A stretch of DNA of 64,000 bases. Origin: Paenibacillus massiliensis subsp. panacisoli DSM 21345 (GTDB lineage Bacteria > Bacillota > Bacilli > Paenibacillales > Paenibacillaceae). A program made the position numbers and the translations under genes. The notes below the pieces were generated by a model. It made no database searches. It saw nothing but the letters and a program-made list of their open reading frames with translations, and was not told where the DNA came from. The DNA lies in assembly GCF_000426545.1 (NCBI RefSeq), contig NZ_AUFO01000007.1, forward strand, positions 1 through 64,000, in the 5' to 3' direction. How positions within the stretch are numbered: position 1 is the stretch's first letter; every line of letters starts with the position of its first letter. Of the stretch, positions 6,680-15,216 are shown one piece after another.

Positions 6680-6711
6680 TGTCTTCTTAATTCTTTACCC
6701 AAGCTGTAATA

Positions 6712-7020
6712 CTAATCAATTTGTTCTGATGAATAATAATAAACCATTGAACCAGCCACTATTTCGCTTGGCGATCCCCCTTTCCCCAAACAAATACCAA
6801 TATTCTTTTTACCCGCAATTGAATGGTTGATCTGAGAAGAAACAACATCATATATCCGCTCTTCTCCATCCACTGTTTTAATCACGATCTGATCACCGAT
6901 AATCTCTTGGATTTTTGAAGGAAGAAGATCATCCAACTCTTCATTCGCCCCCATCACGATAGTTCCGTATTCAGGTGTATCGAAGACCAAACCTACGCCA
7001 AACAACATCTTTGTTTCCAT
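6712..7020 (-). CDS. Hypothetical protein
   Basis: A 102-residue protein with an excellent ribosome binding site (AAGGAGGT 6 nt before ATG). It is beta-rich, with a run VIKTVDGEERIYDVVSSQIN and a glycine-rich tail. No signal peptide or membrane segment. I do not recognise it. It lies between the broken cassette J and the terminator of the iron operon, and could be a remnant of the array flank or an independent gene. Confidence 0.6.
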   Translation of the reverse strand: METKMLFGVGLVFDTPEYGTIVMGANEELDDLLPSKIQEIIGDQIVIKTVDGEERIYDVVSSQINHSIAGKKNIGICLGKGGSPSEIVAGSMVYYYSSEQID

Positions 7021-7185
7021 TCTCTGACCTCCTTATCTCTAATCTATGAATAGCTCGCTCCTGATCCTGATACACTTTTTTCGTTATCATGTTTGTATAT
7101 TTTAATCTCGTGATTTCAATCAGTTCATTTGGCTGCATTATATTCAGGATATTCTCCACTAATCCAATGCATCTTGGATATACGT

Positions 7186-7213
7186 AAAAAGGGGAGTCAC
7201 AGTTCAACTCCCC
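7186..7213 (-). terminator. Terminator of the siderophore operon
   Basis: Stem GGGGAGT (7191-7197) / ACTCCCC (7207-7213) followed on the minus strand by TTTTT (7186-7190). It lies directly after the stop codon of the AraC-type regulator gene. Confidence 0.88.
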
Positions 7214-8935
7214 TCACCCCAACAACGCCTGCTCAATCTGATCCACAATCCCATTAATCCCCATCGGCCCATAACAACCAATCCACATTGCCGCATCTAC
7301 CGAATGCACTCGTTGCTCTTCGCCCCGACCAAGCATCCCCAAAACTCGCTGCTCTGTCGCAGATATCCCATCCTGCATAAGTTCATTACTTAGCAAAAAG
7401 TAGTGACTTGCCTGCACTGCTGGTAATCTCTCAACCGAGATATGATAGGCTGTGTCGGAGGTATCTGCGACAAATAACGGAACAGGCAGACCTAGATCAC
7501 GGTACAGCACAGCCCCTGTGCGATGAGCGGCGGAATGCACGCGAACGAGAGAGTCCAGCGGGCGGATCAGAGCGACGCTTTTGCCTGCCAATACGGAAGC
7601 TAATTCCTCAGACAACAAAGCCGTTCTACGAAGATAATCCGCAATAATCTGCTTGCCTTCTGCTCGTTTACCTGTCAGTTCACCGAACAGACTAAGGATT
7701 GTCTGCCAGTTTTCATTACGTTTGAACATCAGTACAGGAGCAACCCCACTTAACCGTTCAAGATACTGCTCATGCACCTCAGTGCAGATAATAAGATCCG
7801 GTGCAAGTCGTTCTACGGCAGGCAAATCGGGGTATTCATACGTACCCAGTAATTCGGTGTCCTGGAGACCTGCCCGAAGGGACTGTGGGAAAGATAACAC
7901 GCTGCTTCCTAGTCCAACACTCCCTACCGGAGACAAGCCCAGCGCCAGCAAATGATCTGCATACTGCACATCAAGGACAGCGATACGTTGTGGTGTTTCG
8001 GTGACAGTGTACTCCCCTTGCATATGGCAGATGACCGGTCCTTGGGCTGATTCATAGGATGAAGCTGTGCGGTTTTGCAGTAGAGCTTTCGCATAGTCTG
8101 CATCGGTTCTCGAAGAGGCAGCATGCCGGTAATGCAGCGGTGGGACGCCAACATACTTTTTAAACGCCCTGCTAAAATAATACATATCCCGATAGCCCAG
8201 CTTGTCGGCAATTTCTCCTATGGAAGCATCCGTATGACGTAGCATGCGTGAGGCACTTTCCATGCGTAGCTGAATGACGTACTCCATCGGTCCGAGGTGC
8301 TTTTCTTGTTTGAAGCGGCGCTGCAACTGTCTTACACTACAGCCCGCGAGGGTAGCCAGATCTTTCAGCTCCAGATTTTGACGATAATGCGACGCAATGT
8401 AGGAAGCGACCACATCCACCATGTCGGGCTCCGCTCCCCCCTGACCATGTTCATATGCCATGATCAGTTCGTAGATCATCCCCTGGAGCAAAGCATTGGC
8501 ATAAAATCGTTCCAGCCCTTCGCCACGGCGCCATTTGGCAACGATTTTTTCGGCGTTTTCGATCCATTCGGCATGGGCTACCGAGTTTTGTACAAATGAT
8601 CTACGCAGCGGATGTTTTCGGTACGAAGGCATAACAATAGAGGCTCCCTCCATAGAAGAAGCCTTGTACTTGATCACCATATAATGAATGTCCTCTGATC
8701 TGGCCGTCAGCGTGTAGGATGATCCCTTCACCGCATGACAGGCAAAAGAAGCTCCAATGTGGCAACCCTCGCCATCCATTGCAAGTTCCCCTTCCCCTCC
8801 GTATGCCAGCAGCAGTACATTAGAAGTTACATTTGTTTCGTGTAAAATGCTGCCTGTCTGCAAAGTACCGCTATATCCGTCAAGCATCTTGATTGCTGTA
8901 TCACTCCAACCACTTGTCTGTTCTTGCAGCGGCAT
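7214..8935 (-). CDS. AraC regulator fused to iron-siderophore binding domain (Btr-like)
   Basis: A 573-residue fusion. An N-terminal cupin-like half (about 1-165) is followed by two AraC helix-turn-helix motifs (about 175-275: LKDLATLAGCSVRQLQRRFK and GEIADKLGYRDMYYFSRAFKK). The C-terminal ~290 residues form a FecB/FeuA-like periplasmic-binding domain (from TETPQRIAVLDVQYADHLLA). The architecture is that of Bacillus Btr (YbbB), which senses ferri-bacillibactin and activates its uptake genes. The start at 8935 is preferred because AGGAG is 9 nt upstream; the ATG at 8944 abuts that site. It is the last gene of the operon, 45 bp after the FhuF-like gene. Confidence 0.87.
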   Translation of the reverse strand: MPLQEQTSGWSDTAIKMLDGYSGTLQTGSILHETNVTSNVLLLAYGGEGELAMDGEGCHIGASFACHAVKGSSYTLTARSEDIHYMVIKYKASSMEGASIVMPSYRKHPLRRSFVQNSVAHAEWIENAEKIVAKWRRGEGLERFYANALLQGMIYELIMAYEHGQGGAEPDMVDVVASYIASHYRQNLELKDLATLAGCSVRQLQRRFKQEKHLGPMEYVIQLRMESASRMLRHTDASIGEIADKLGYRDMYYFSRAFKKYVGVPPLHYRHAASSRTDADYAKALLQNRTASSYESAQGPVICHMQGEYTVTETPQRIAVLDVQYADHLLALGLSPVGSVGLGSSVLSFPQSLRAGLQDTELLGTYEYPDLPAVERLAPDLIICTEVHEQYLERLSGVAPVLMFKRNENWQTILSLFGELTGKRAEGKQIIADYLRRTALLSEELASVLAGKSVALIRPLDSLVRVHSAAHRTGAVLYRDLGLPVPLFVADTSDTAYHISVERLPAVQASHYFLLSNELMQDGISATEQRVLGMLGRGEEQRVHSVDAAMWIGCYGPMGINGIVDQIEQALLG

Positions 8936-8980
8936 TTCTCTCATCTCCTGACAATCGCATAGGTATAATCATTGCTGTTG

Positions 8981-9757
8981 TCATTGTAGTTGAGATTCTT
9001 TCTCATTGTCAATTTTCGGACATTTGAGACAATATTCCCCTGACATCTGGTAGTAAAAGCAGCAGGTGATCCGCTCACTTTTGGCAACATGCACATTGTC
9101 TTTACAATCGGTAAAACGGGTCAACGGGTTCTTTCTCTCACCAAACACTTGCCCCGATGCCACCTGCGTCAAATAGGAGAAGTCCTCTTGAATGATCTTA
9201 CGTTCCTGCTCCGTCTCACCTTCATCAGGAGCGAATAGTCGCCCGATCCGTACCATGATATTCTCCCAGAGAATACTCATCGAAAGGGGTGCAATCGTAG
9301 CAAGTGTCTTTAACAGAGGTGTCAGTTGAACTGCAAACATCTCCTGGACCGCCTTTTCCCGCCATATGTCCCGGTCCCCAGTCAGTTCTTCAGCCCGAAG
9401 CTCGTTCACCGCTAGAAAAGGAAATCGTGTACCCTCCTCATGTTCTTTGAGTTTCGGATGATAGAGAAAGGTGTTCTCCAGCTCAAAGGTTACATGCTGA
9501 TGATGAAACGTCATCGCGGTCACCAGCGGAGCCGTCCATAGATAGCCAAGTCGCTTGGCTAACATGGAAGCAGCAACCTTCATGTCTGGTGCATCGATAT
9601 AATGTTGAAACCAACTGATATACTCTCGGCACGCCTCTTCGTCATGCAGCTCACTCAGCGCAATGCTACGGACACTATGTTGAGGCGGCTCGCCAAGCAA
9701 AATCGAATGATCCTCCACCGTCTCTTTCCATATGTCTGTCGAGAGATATCGGCTCAT
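8981..9757 (-). CDS. FhuF-like ferric-siderophore reductase
   Basis: A 258-residue cytosolic protein. The C-terminal cysteine pattern CCFYYQMSGEYCLKCPK (CC-x9-C-x2-C) is the [2Fe-2S] site of FhuF, which releases iron from imported siderophores by reduction. The N-terminal body is typical of the IucA/IucC C-terminal / FhuF family (SMSILWENIMVRIGRLF). It starts one base after the stop codon of the binding protein gene and is probably translated by coupling, since the ribosome site is weak. Likely role: intracellular iron release for the siderophore taken up by the upstream protein. Confidence 0.87.
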   Translation of the reverse strand: MSRYLSTDIWKETVEDHSILLGEPPQHSVRSIALSELHDEEACREYISWFQHYIDAPDMKVAASMLAKRLGYLWTAPLVTAMTFHHQHVTFELENTFLYHPKLKEHEEGTRFPFLAVNELRAEELTGDRDIWREKAVQEMFAVQLTPLLKTLATIAPLSMSILWENIMVRIGRLFAPDEGETEQERKIIQEDFSYLTQVASGQVFGERKNPLTRFTDCKDNVHVAKSERITCCFYYQMSGEYCLKCPKIDNEKESQLQ

Positions 9758-9758
9758 A

Positions 9759-10799
9759 TTAGTTCGATCCGAGCAGGGCTTCCGAAGCCTGATCTACAAT
9801 CAGATTAATCGCAAGCGGTCCGTAGTACGCGATCCATAGTGTGGAGTTTACATCATACGTACGGTTATTTTTCACAGCATCAAGAGACTTCCATACCGGA
9901 TTGTTCACCATCGCCTCTGCTTCTACGGCAAACAGCTCATCCGACAGGACAAAATAACGATCTGCTCCAATCTCAGGAACTTTCTCCATCGAGACTTCTA
10001 CGGAAGTATCATCCTTGATTCCCTCAACGAGTGCAGGCATTTTCAAGCCCAGATCATTATACAGAATAACACCTGTACGGTGCTCGAGGCCATGAACACG
10101 AATGCCTTCTTTACGCGGACGAATCAGCGCTACCGTCTCATCACCCAGCTTCTCAGCCAGTTTCGTTTTCATTCCTGCCACTTTCTCTTCATATGCTGTA
10201 CGTACTTTCTCTGCCTCGTCCTGCTTGCCAGTAATTTTAGCCACTGTAGCTAACGTATCGCGCCAGTCTTCGTAGAAATCGAGTACCAGGATAGGTGCAA
10301 TTTTACTCACACTCTCATAATGCTTCTCTTGGAAGTCGGTCATGATGATCAAATCTGGATCTAAGGCTACGATGGCTTCCAGGTTCGGCTCGTCCCGTGT
10401 ACCCAGAACTTCAACGCCATTCGCCTGATCACCCAAGTATTCTGGAAAATCAGTGTTCCCTCCAGCGATAACACTACCTGCCGGCTTTTCGCCAACCGCT
10501 AACATTTGATCCAAAAACTTAACATCCAGCACGGCAACTTTCTTCGGTTTTTCGTTTAGCGTGATGTCGCCCATCATACCCTTGATCGTTACTGGAAAAG
10601 CGCCGTCGGTCTTCGTTTCTGTACTCGCAGGTGTATCCGAAGGTGTTGCCGCGGATTGTTTACCGCTATCTGTACCTGCTCCGGCACCACACGCCGTCAG
10701 GACTAGAATCAGGGCCAACATCAAGCCCATCAGTAATCGTGATTTGTGAGCAGCATAGCCTTTGCTTCCGGCCGCTTGCCCGTTTGTTCCTTGTTTCAT
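9759..10799 (-). CDS. Iron-siderophore ABC transporter substrate-binding lipoprotein (FeuA/FecB family)
   Basis: A 346-residue lipoprotein: signal peptide LLMGLMLALILVLTACGAG with lipobox LTAC, then a low-complexity linker, then a class III binding fold (KKVAVLDVKFLDQMLAVGEK; LEAIVALDPDLIIMTDFQEK; VALIRPRKEGIRVHG). Its sequence resembles the C-terminal half of the AraC fusion downstream, suggesting both bind the same ferric siderophore. The start at 10799 has AAGGAGG upstream; the in-frame ATG at 10904 is too far. A Fur box lies 28-46 bp before the start. The matching permease genes are not in this window. Confidence 0.9.
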   Translation of the reverse strand: MKQGTNGQAAGSKGYAAHKSRLLMGLMLALILVLTACGAGAGTDSGKQSAATPSDTPASTETKTDGAFPVTIKGMMGDITLNEKPKKVAVLDVKFLDQMLAVGEKPAGSVIAGGNTDFPEYLGDQANGVEVLGTRDEPNLEAIVALDPDLIIMTDFQEKHYESVSKIAPILVLDFYEDWRDTLATVAKITGKQDEAEKVRTAYEEKVAGMKTKLAEKLGDETVALIRPRKEGIRVHGLEHRTGVILYNDLGLKMPALVEGIKDDTSVEVSMEKVPEIGADRYFVLSDELFAVEAEAMVNNPVWKSLDAVKNNRTYDVNSTLWIAYYGPLAINLIVDQASEALLGSN

Positions 10800-10826
10800 T
10801 TGTAAATCCTCCTTATGCATACTAGC

Positions 10827-10845
10827 GATAATGATTTTCATTATC
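10827..10845 (-). promoter_or_regulatory. Fur box
   Basis: The 19-mer GATAATGATTTTCATTATC is near palindromic and matches the classical Fur consensus at 17 of 19 positions (the two differences are central). It lies directly upstream of the siderophore-binding lipoprotein gene, so the operon at 10799-7214 should be repressed by Fur when iron is plentiful. Confidence 0.88.
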
Positions 10846-10950
10846 GAAACATAAAGAGAGCATAAACGATCTGTGCATCGTGTTACCATGTACTTTTGCG
10901 ACACTTCAGTCGGACTAATGCGACATCATGATTCATGTTTTACCAATCCA

Positions 10951-11229
10951 TTATCCACCTTTTAATTTCTCAGCAATATAAGCATGCAGACGGTAAATGT
11001 CTGAAAGAAGCTCTTCTTCCTCCGGCGTATTTCCATACTCCCCGAGCCAACGTGGTGTGCGGATATGCCAATCCTCTGTCAGGTATTGCTTGTCATCGCG
11101 ATACTCTAAAATATGTTCCAGGAAATATTCCAGAGAGCCGAAGGATTGTTTCTGATTATCGCTGATAATGGATTGTGTGTTCTCAATGATTGTATGTAAC
11201 ATTTGTTGAATATGCCCTTCTGGAGTCAT
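10951..11229 (-). CDS. Hypothetical protein
   Basis: A 92-residue acidic helical protein (MTPEGHIQQMLHTIIENTQS...EYGNTPEEEELLSDIYRLHA). Strong ribosome site GGAGGA 6-8 nt before ATG. No signal peptide or membrane segment; no family recognised. It begins 26 bp after the TetR gene stop and is probably co-transcribed with it. Confidence 0.65.
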   Translation of the reverse strand: MTPEGHIQQMLHTIIENTQSIISDNQKQSFGSLEYFLEHILEYRDDKQYLTEDWHIRTPRWLGEYGNTPEEEELLSDIYRLHAYIAEKLKGG

Positions 11230-11255
11230 AGTTGATCTCCTCCAAAGGAATATTT

Positions 11256-11825
11256 TTAAGGATTCATATCCAGATTTCGTTCAAGCATTGCTCCTATACG
11301 TTCAGCCATCACGGAAGGTGGGAGAGGCTTTTCATGTGTAAACCACCATTCCACGACTCCAACGATAGCTCCCCCCACAAACTGAACCTCCACAAGTTGA
11401 TCTTTCATTAATTCGGTGTTCATAGTACCTGGAATGCTCTCGTTCCCCTTCTGTAATTCATGGATAAAAAAGTCCAGAAACTGCTTACGAAAAAAAGAAC
11501 TGCCTTTACTCACCAGCAATGCGGAGAAAAATAAAAAGTGCTTCTCAAAATATTCAAACCACATGAATACCATGTTGTTATAACCCATGTCTATCTCCGT
11601 AGATTCACAGACTTCACGCAAATTCTCAATATGCTCTGTGATGAGTTTATTCAGAAGATCAAATTTATCTGTGTAATGAAGATAGATCGTTCTCCGGCTG
11701 ATATCCGCTTTGTCGGAAATGTCCTGGATCGTAATATGATCAAAATCTTTGTTCATCATCAGTTCAATAACCGCCGTTTTGATAGCTTCTTGGGATTTGC
11801 GTATCCTTCGATCCACCTTTACCAC
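11256..11825 (-). CDS. TetR/AcrR family transcriptional regulator
   Basis: A 189-residue repressor. The N-terminal domain has the TetR helix-turn-helix (ITIQDISDKADISRRTIYLH YTDK, about residues 32-56) and the C-terminal ligand domain is of the TetR_C_8-like short type. The start is GTG at 11825 with GGGTGAT just upstream. It is divergent from the NAD(P)-binding gene at 12003, the usual arrangement for a TetR repressor and its target; an inverted repeat in the shared spacer is a candidate operator. Confidence 0.87.
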   Translation of the reverse strand: MVKVDRRIRKSQEAIKTAVIELMMNKDFDHITIQDISDKADISRRTIYLHYTDKFDLLNKLITEHIENLREVCESTEIDMGYNNMVFMWFEYFEKHFLFFSALLVSKGSSFFRKQFLDFFIHELQKGNESIPGTMNTELMKDQLVEVQFVGGAIVGVVEWWFTHEKPLPPSVMAERIGAMLERNLDMNP

Positions 11826-11962
11826 TTCATATCACCCTTTTTCTTCATTGATAATACGCAGTCTCAAACCATCTGTGCACAAATGCACGCAATCCAGCTT
11901 TTTAGCCATTGCAAGATTTTTATTTGTGTATACCATTATACATATATGATAAATAATACACT

Positions 11963-11982
11963 ACTGTGCACTAATTCACAGT
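11963..11982. promoter_or_regulatory. Candidate TetR operator
   Basis: Inverted repeat ACTGTG (11963-11968), 8 bp, CACAGT (11977-11982) in the divergent spacer between the TetR gene and the NAD(P)-binding gene. Another related half (CTGTGCAC) occurs near 11872. Assigned to TetR by position and symmetry only. Confidence 0.5.
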
Positions 11983-12002
11983 AAGAAATGGAGTTTAACC
12001 AT

Positions 12003-12703
12003 ATGAAAATTGCAGTAATTGGGGCTACCGGAGGAACAGGAAAAAAAGTGATCGAACGCGCCCTTGGATTAGGGCATGAAGTTATTGCTGTTGCTCGTCG
12101 TCCCGAAGCCATTTCTTCAACAGAAGGACTTACTGTTAGAAAAGGGAATGTGTTCGATTTACCTGTTATGATTCAGGCGATTTCAGGGGCAGAGGCTGTC
12201 ATCAGTTGTATAGGCCCTCCCCTCAACGTATCATCCACTTCCGCCAAGAAGGGCTTGGGTAATCTCAGCGCCTCTTTACGTACAATTAAGGCTAATTTCT
12301 CACCAGGAACGGTCATGTCTGAAGGAATTCCAAATATCATTACGGCCTGTCAGCGTACAGGGTTAAACGTATTGTGATGCAAAGCGGCATTAATTTGAGC
12401 GATGGTGGAGAGCTTTCTTATGTCAGCAGTCTCGCCGTGCGTCTGATGCGCCGTATTTTTTGGAAGGCCATTCAGGATAAAAGTATTGCGGAACAAGCGC
12501 TCATCCAAAGTGAGCTCGATTGGGTCATCGTTCGTGCATCCGTGCTTCAGTATGCGGAAGGGAACTTGAAATATACGGCTGGCCCACTCGCTCGCATCAA
12601 TCCACTTGGTGCACTTCCTTTTGCAGATTGTGCTGATGGGCTAGTACGTGCGGCAGCCAGCCAGCCCGATTGGACCGGGAAAATTGTGAATATAGGGAGA
12701 TAA
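12003..12703 (+). pseudogene. NAD(P)-binding oxidoreductase, NmrA/SDR-like, frameshifted
   Basis: The N-terminal part (MKIAVIGATGGTGKKVIERA, Rossmann motif GATGGTG) runs to a stop at 12377. The rest (from VKRIVMQSGINLSDGGE through WTGKIVNIGR) continues in the next frame to 12703. Reading ...QRTG then VKRIVMQSG restores the family sequence, which places a 1-base loss in the G-run at about 12358-12361. The two halves together make a normal ~230-residue NAD(P)H-binding protein. The ribosome site GGAG lies 8 nt before ATG 12003. It is either a recent pseudogene or a sequencing error in a homopolymer. Confidence 0.82.
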
Positions 12704-13192
12704 GTAGTTCGGATTGGAGGTTTGTTTAATTTCTTATATGCTCTATGTAGGCCATTGTTCAAAACCAATAAATCGATGCCCCAATGAGTACGGAAACATC
12801 GATTCATATCATCTAACTATGAGGTGAGGCTTGGTTGGCCCCAATCCCTGACTTTCATGTGAAGCCATATTCAGCTCATCCTGGTCACTTCCTATTCAAT
12901 TCCAGATCATATCCTTCACCAGACATAACGGTTGCCTGCCTTCCCGTAGCTCTCATCACTGCATTTCCTATTACTGCACCTTCTTTCCAACCAACTCTTG
13001 TTTGATTCTGCGAATCTGGTTGAGGCGGTTCTGCACATGAGCGACAAAAGCTTGAATGATTGCGGCTAGAGATACCGTCTCTCCTTTGAAGTTAATGCCG
13101 GTTTCTCCCATTCTTCGTTAAGTTCAGCACGATCATCAGCATCAAGATGGATTCCAGTTAGTCATCTCTTCTATTTACTTCCGCTAAGTCTT
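12704..13192. other. Gene-poor stretch with one decayed fragment
   Basis: Apart from the 46-codon fragment at 12971-13111, no start with a ribosome site, RNA signature or clear terminator is seen. The mixed fragments here and at 13863-14020 suggest that this area has been accumulating and losing genes. Confidence 0.4.
12971..13111 (-). pseudogene. Small C-terminal gene fragment
   Basis: A 46-codon open frame (MGETGINFKGETVSLAAIIQ...QELVGKKVQ) of normal protein-like composition, with no ribosome site and an upstream region that does not continue in frame. It looks like the end of a lost gene. Family not recognised. Confidence 0.35.
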
Positions 13193-13774
13193 TTAACTTC
13201 GACTTAACTTCTTGAATGCCGAGTACTCCTTCTCGGAGTTCATATAACTTAGTATCATTTCCGCACATGCAGCTGAACTTAATTCTTCCGTGTTTACTTC
13301 CAGATCATACTCATCATAGGCGTATATGTAATCGAACTGGGAATGGGCTAGACCTATCTCGCGATCCCCCCTGCTTTGCTCTCTTCTGGTGAGTTCTTCT
13401 TTGGAGCAGTGAACACCAACAAACAATATCGGATAATCGGCAAGCAAATCATAAAATTCGTTAAACCACTTGTCATCGCTGATAACCGTATCCACAATTA
13501 CATTCAGGCCCAGCTCCGAAAATAATTTAATGGTAGAATAGTACAATGAGCCAATCGGGCCAAAAAGGATATCTGACATCACACCCGGCTCCACTTCTCT
13601 TGTTGGTTTCATATCTGGATATGTCGTATCGATGAACTGATCATAATTTTGGAAAAATTGATCTACTGACAGATGATGCAACGGCATTTCTGCCTGCTTT
13701 TTCATTTCCAGCGCAATGCTTGTCTTTCCTGAACTTGACGTTCCGTTTAAAAAGATAATGAGTCCTTTTTCCAT
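13193..13774 (-). CDS. Chloramphenicol phosphotransferase-like kinase
   Basis: A 193-residue P-loop protein with Walker A GTSSSGKTS at residues 11-19, DQFF after it, the VDTVISDD segment and the lid-like region CSKEELTRREQSRGDREIGL with its arginines. This is the pattern of the CPT family (chloramphenicol 3-O-phosphotransferase), whose Bacillota members are annotated but mostly untested, so real resistance activity is open. ATG at 13774 is chosen because AAGGGTG lies 6 nt upstream; the ATG at 13780 directly abuts the ribosome site. Confidence 0.82.
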   Translation of the reverse strand: MEKGLIIFLNGTSSSGKTSIALEMKKQAEMPLHHLSVDQFFQNYDQFIDTTYPDMKPTREVEPGVMSDILFGPIGSLYYSTIKLFSELGLNVIVDTVISDDKWFNEFYDLLADYPILFVGVHCSKEELTRREQSRGDREIGLAHSQFDYIYAYDEYDLEVNTEELSSAACAEMILSYMNSEKEYSAFKKLSRS

Positions 13775-13862
13775 ATACATCACCCTTATCTATAAAATTG
13801 GTGCCGCTTTAGCTGAGCCTTTCTCCTCTTAATATCTCCTTTGAATTACTGCTTCACTGCCA

Positions 13863-14020
13863 TCATTCATTCCAAAATCCAACGATTTTCTGGTTTACCA
13901 GATCCGCTTACTCGTGATTAATCGCATGACCTGTATCTCGAATGATCTCATAATCTAACTGGTTGCGCTGCAGCTTATGTATTGCTTTTGGATAGTTAGA
14001 GAGGATGTCATGTTCCAGTT
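13863..14020 (-). pseudogene. Alpha/beta hydrolase C-terminal remnant
   Basis: On the minus strand the frame reads KLEHDILSNYPKAIHKLQRN then QLDYEIIRDTGHAINHE, a stop, then ADLVNQKIVGFWNE and a second stop. DTGHAINHEQ...FW is the typical end of an alpha/beta hydrolase, with the catalytic histidine in GHAIN. Only the last ~50 residues remain and one codon (Q to TAA) is nonsense, so this is dead sequence. Confidence 0.65.
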
Positions 14021-14059
14021 TTCAAAGCAATTGCTTTGACTGCTTTCAACTAGATAACA

Positions 14060-14428
14060 CTAATCCAGTATATTTCGCTCCACAAAATCCAAAAAATCTC
14101 TTTGCATCGAGCCAAGAGGAAGAATTACTTTCATAATTCTGAACCTACAACGCTGCCCCTTGATGCTAAATGACCATCCTGCAGCAGACAGGGAAGCATC
14201 CTTATACTTTTGATCCTCTAGCTCAGCTACTTCGTACTCAACTTTATCTACCACTCTAGTAGAAAATAGATTGAGATACAGGATAATCACTCTATCCTGG
14301 CTTATTAGCAATATAGCCCGGCTTGTACGAGCCGAAAAGCTTTGAGGCGTTGCATAGCAAGCTAGCATATCCGGTTCTCTGTGAGGTTCGGATAGCCTGT
14401 TAATCAATTTCTTGGTGATGAATAGCAT
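14060..14428 (-). CDS. Hypothetical protein, possible PH-like domain
   Basis: A 122-residue protein. The middle (SRAILLISQDRVIILYLNLF) and the alternating strands after it, ending in a helix (MQRDFLDFVERNILD), resemble bacterial PH/YokE-like domains, but the match is weak. The ribosome site is poor (AAAGGTA). Function unknown. Confidence 0.5.
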   Translation of the reverse strand: MLFITKKLINRLSEPHREPDMLACYATPQSFSARTSRAILLISQDRVIILYLNLFSTRVVDKVEYEVAELEDQKYKDASLSAAGWSFSIKGQRCRFRIMKVILPLGSMQRDFLDFVERNILD

Positions 14429-14573
14429 GGTCAGATACCTTTACCTTTCTACCTTTTACTTTTCTGCCATTTACCTTTTGATTGGGGTGTTCTGACACCT
14501 ACCTATCCAAAAGAAAACAACAGAAGCAACAATCTAGCCATCGAGTATTAGTCACCTCAAGGCTCAGATTCTG

Positions 14574-15155
14574 CTACTGCTGCTCTACGGGCTCAGCATC
14601 AAATTGAGCTGCATGCACCTGGATATCCATTTCATGTCCATCATTCGTTGTGACATATACTTTCCAGTCGGTTGGAACCTCCGGCTCAGTAGGTAGCTGA
14701 AAGACAAGATTCGCTTGCGTTCCTGCTTGGACTTCTTCTACTTGATCATCCTCCGTACCTGATTGCTTTAGATGAAATATCACCATACCCGACGCATTTT
14801 TATTATCCACCTGTACTCTCAGGTATGAGCCATTGGAGGCGAGTGTTGTGAATGAATTCTCGAAGCTGTTCAATCCTCGATGTCGTGTATCCACAAATAT
14901 TACTTCGTCAGGTTCGTTCGCGATGGACTCCAGCAGCGCTTTGTCTTGAATGAGTACAGGTAGGCTATCTGAATCACTGGTCTGCTCATCTACATACGAT
15001 GAACTGTGGGAACTCGTCTGCACAGCAGGGGTTGAAGAAAGTGTCTCTGAATCCACGCTACTCCACATGACGTTCTGACGAATGAGAAGTGATCCGACCA
15101 CGATTACCCCGATGCCTAGCACAACGGCCGGGATATATCTTTTATTGAGTTTCAT
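14574..15155 (-). CDS. Membrane-anchored hypothetical protein
   Basis: A 193-residue protein with one N-terminal membrane segment (YIPAVVLGIGVIVVGSLLI, about residues 7-25), a Ser/Thr-rich linker, and an extracytoplasmic beta-rich domain ending at VHAAQFDAEPVEQQ. The topology suggests an exported domain tethered to the membrane. No clear lipobox or enzymatic motif. No strong ribosome site. No family recognised. Confidence 0.6.
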   Translation of the reverse strand: MKLNKRYIPAVVLGIGVIVVGSLLIRQNVMWSSVDSETLSSTPAVQTSSHSSSYVDEQTSDSDSLPVLIQDKALLESIANEPDEVIFVDTRHRGLNSFENSFTTLASNGSYLRVQVDNKNASGMVIFHLKQSGTEDDQVEEVQAGTQANLVFQLPTEPEVPTDWKVYVTTNDGHEMDIQVHAAQFDAEPVEQQ

Positions 15156-15216
15156 GGCTATATGGGACGCATGTGTACATCATTGGGTTCACGCCCCTCC
15201 CTCCTTCCGTTCATAT

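Noticed and set aside
337..6710. Cassette units as ordinary insertion sequences with terminal inverted repeats
   Set aside because: No unit encodes a transposase, no target duplications are seen, units lie head to tail with a shared kind of junction element, and the end sequences differ from unit to unit while matching inside each unit.
6971..7207. Minus-strand frame of 78 codons
   Set aside because: It starts with TTG inside the terminator hairpin of the iron operon, has no usable ribosome site, and overlaps the better supported gene at 6712-7020.
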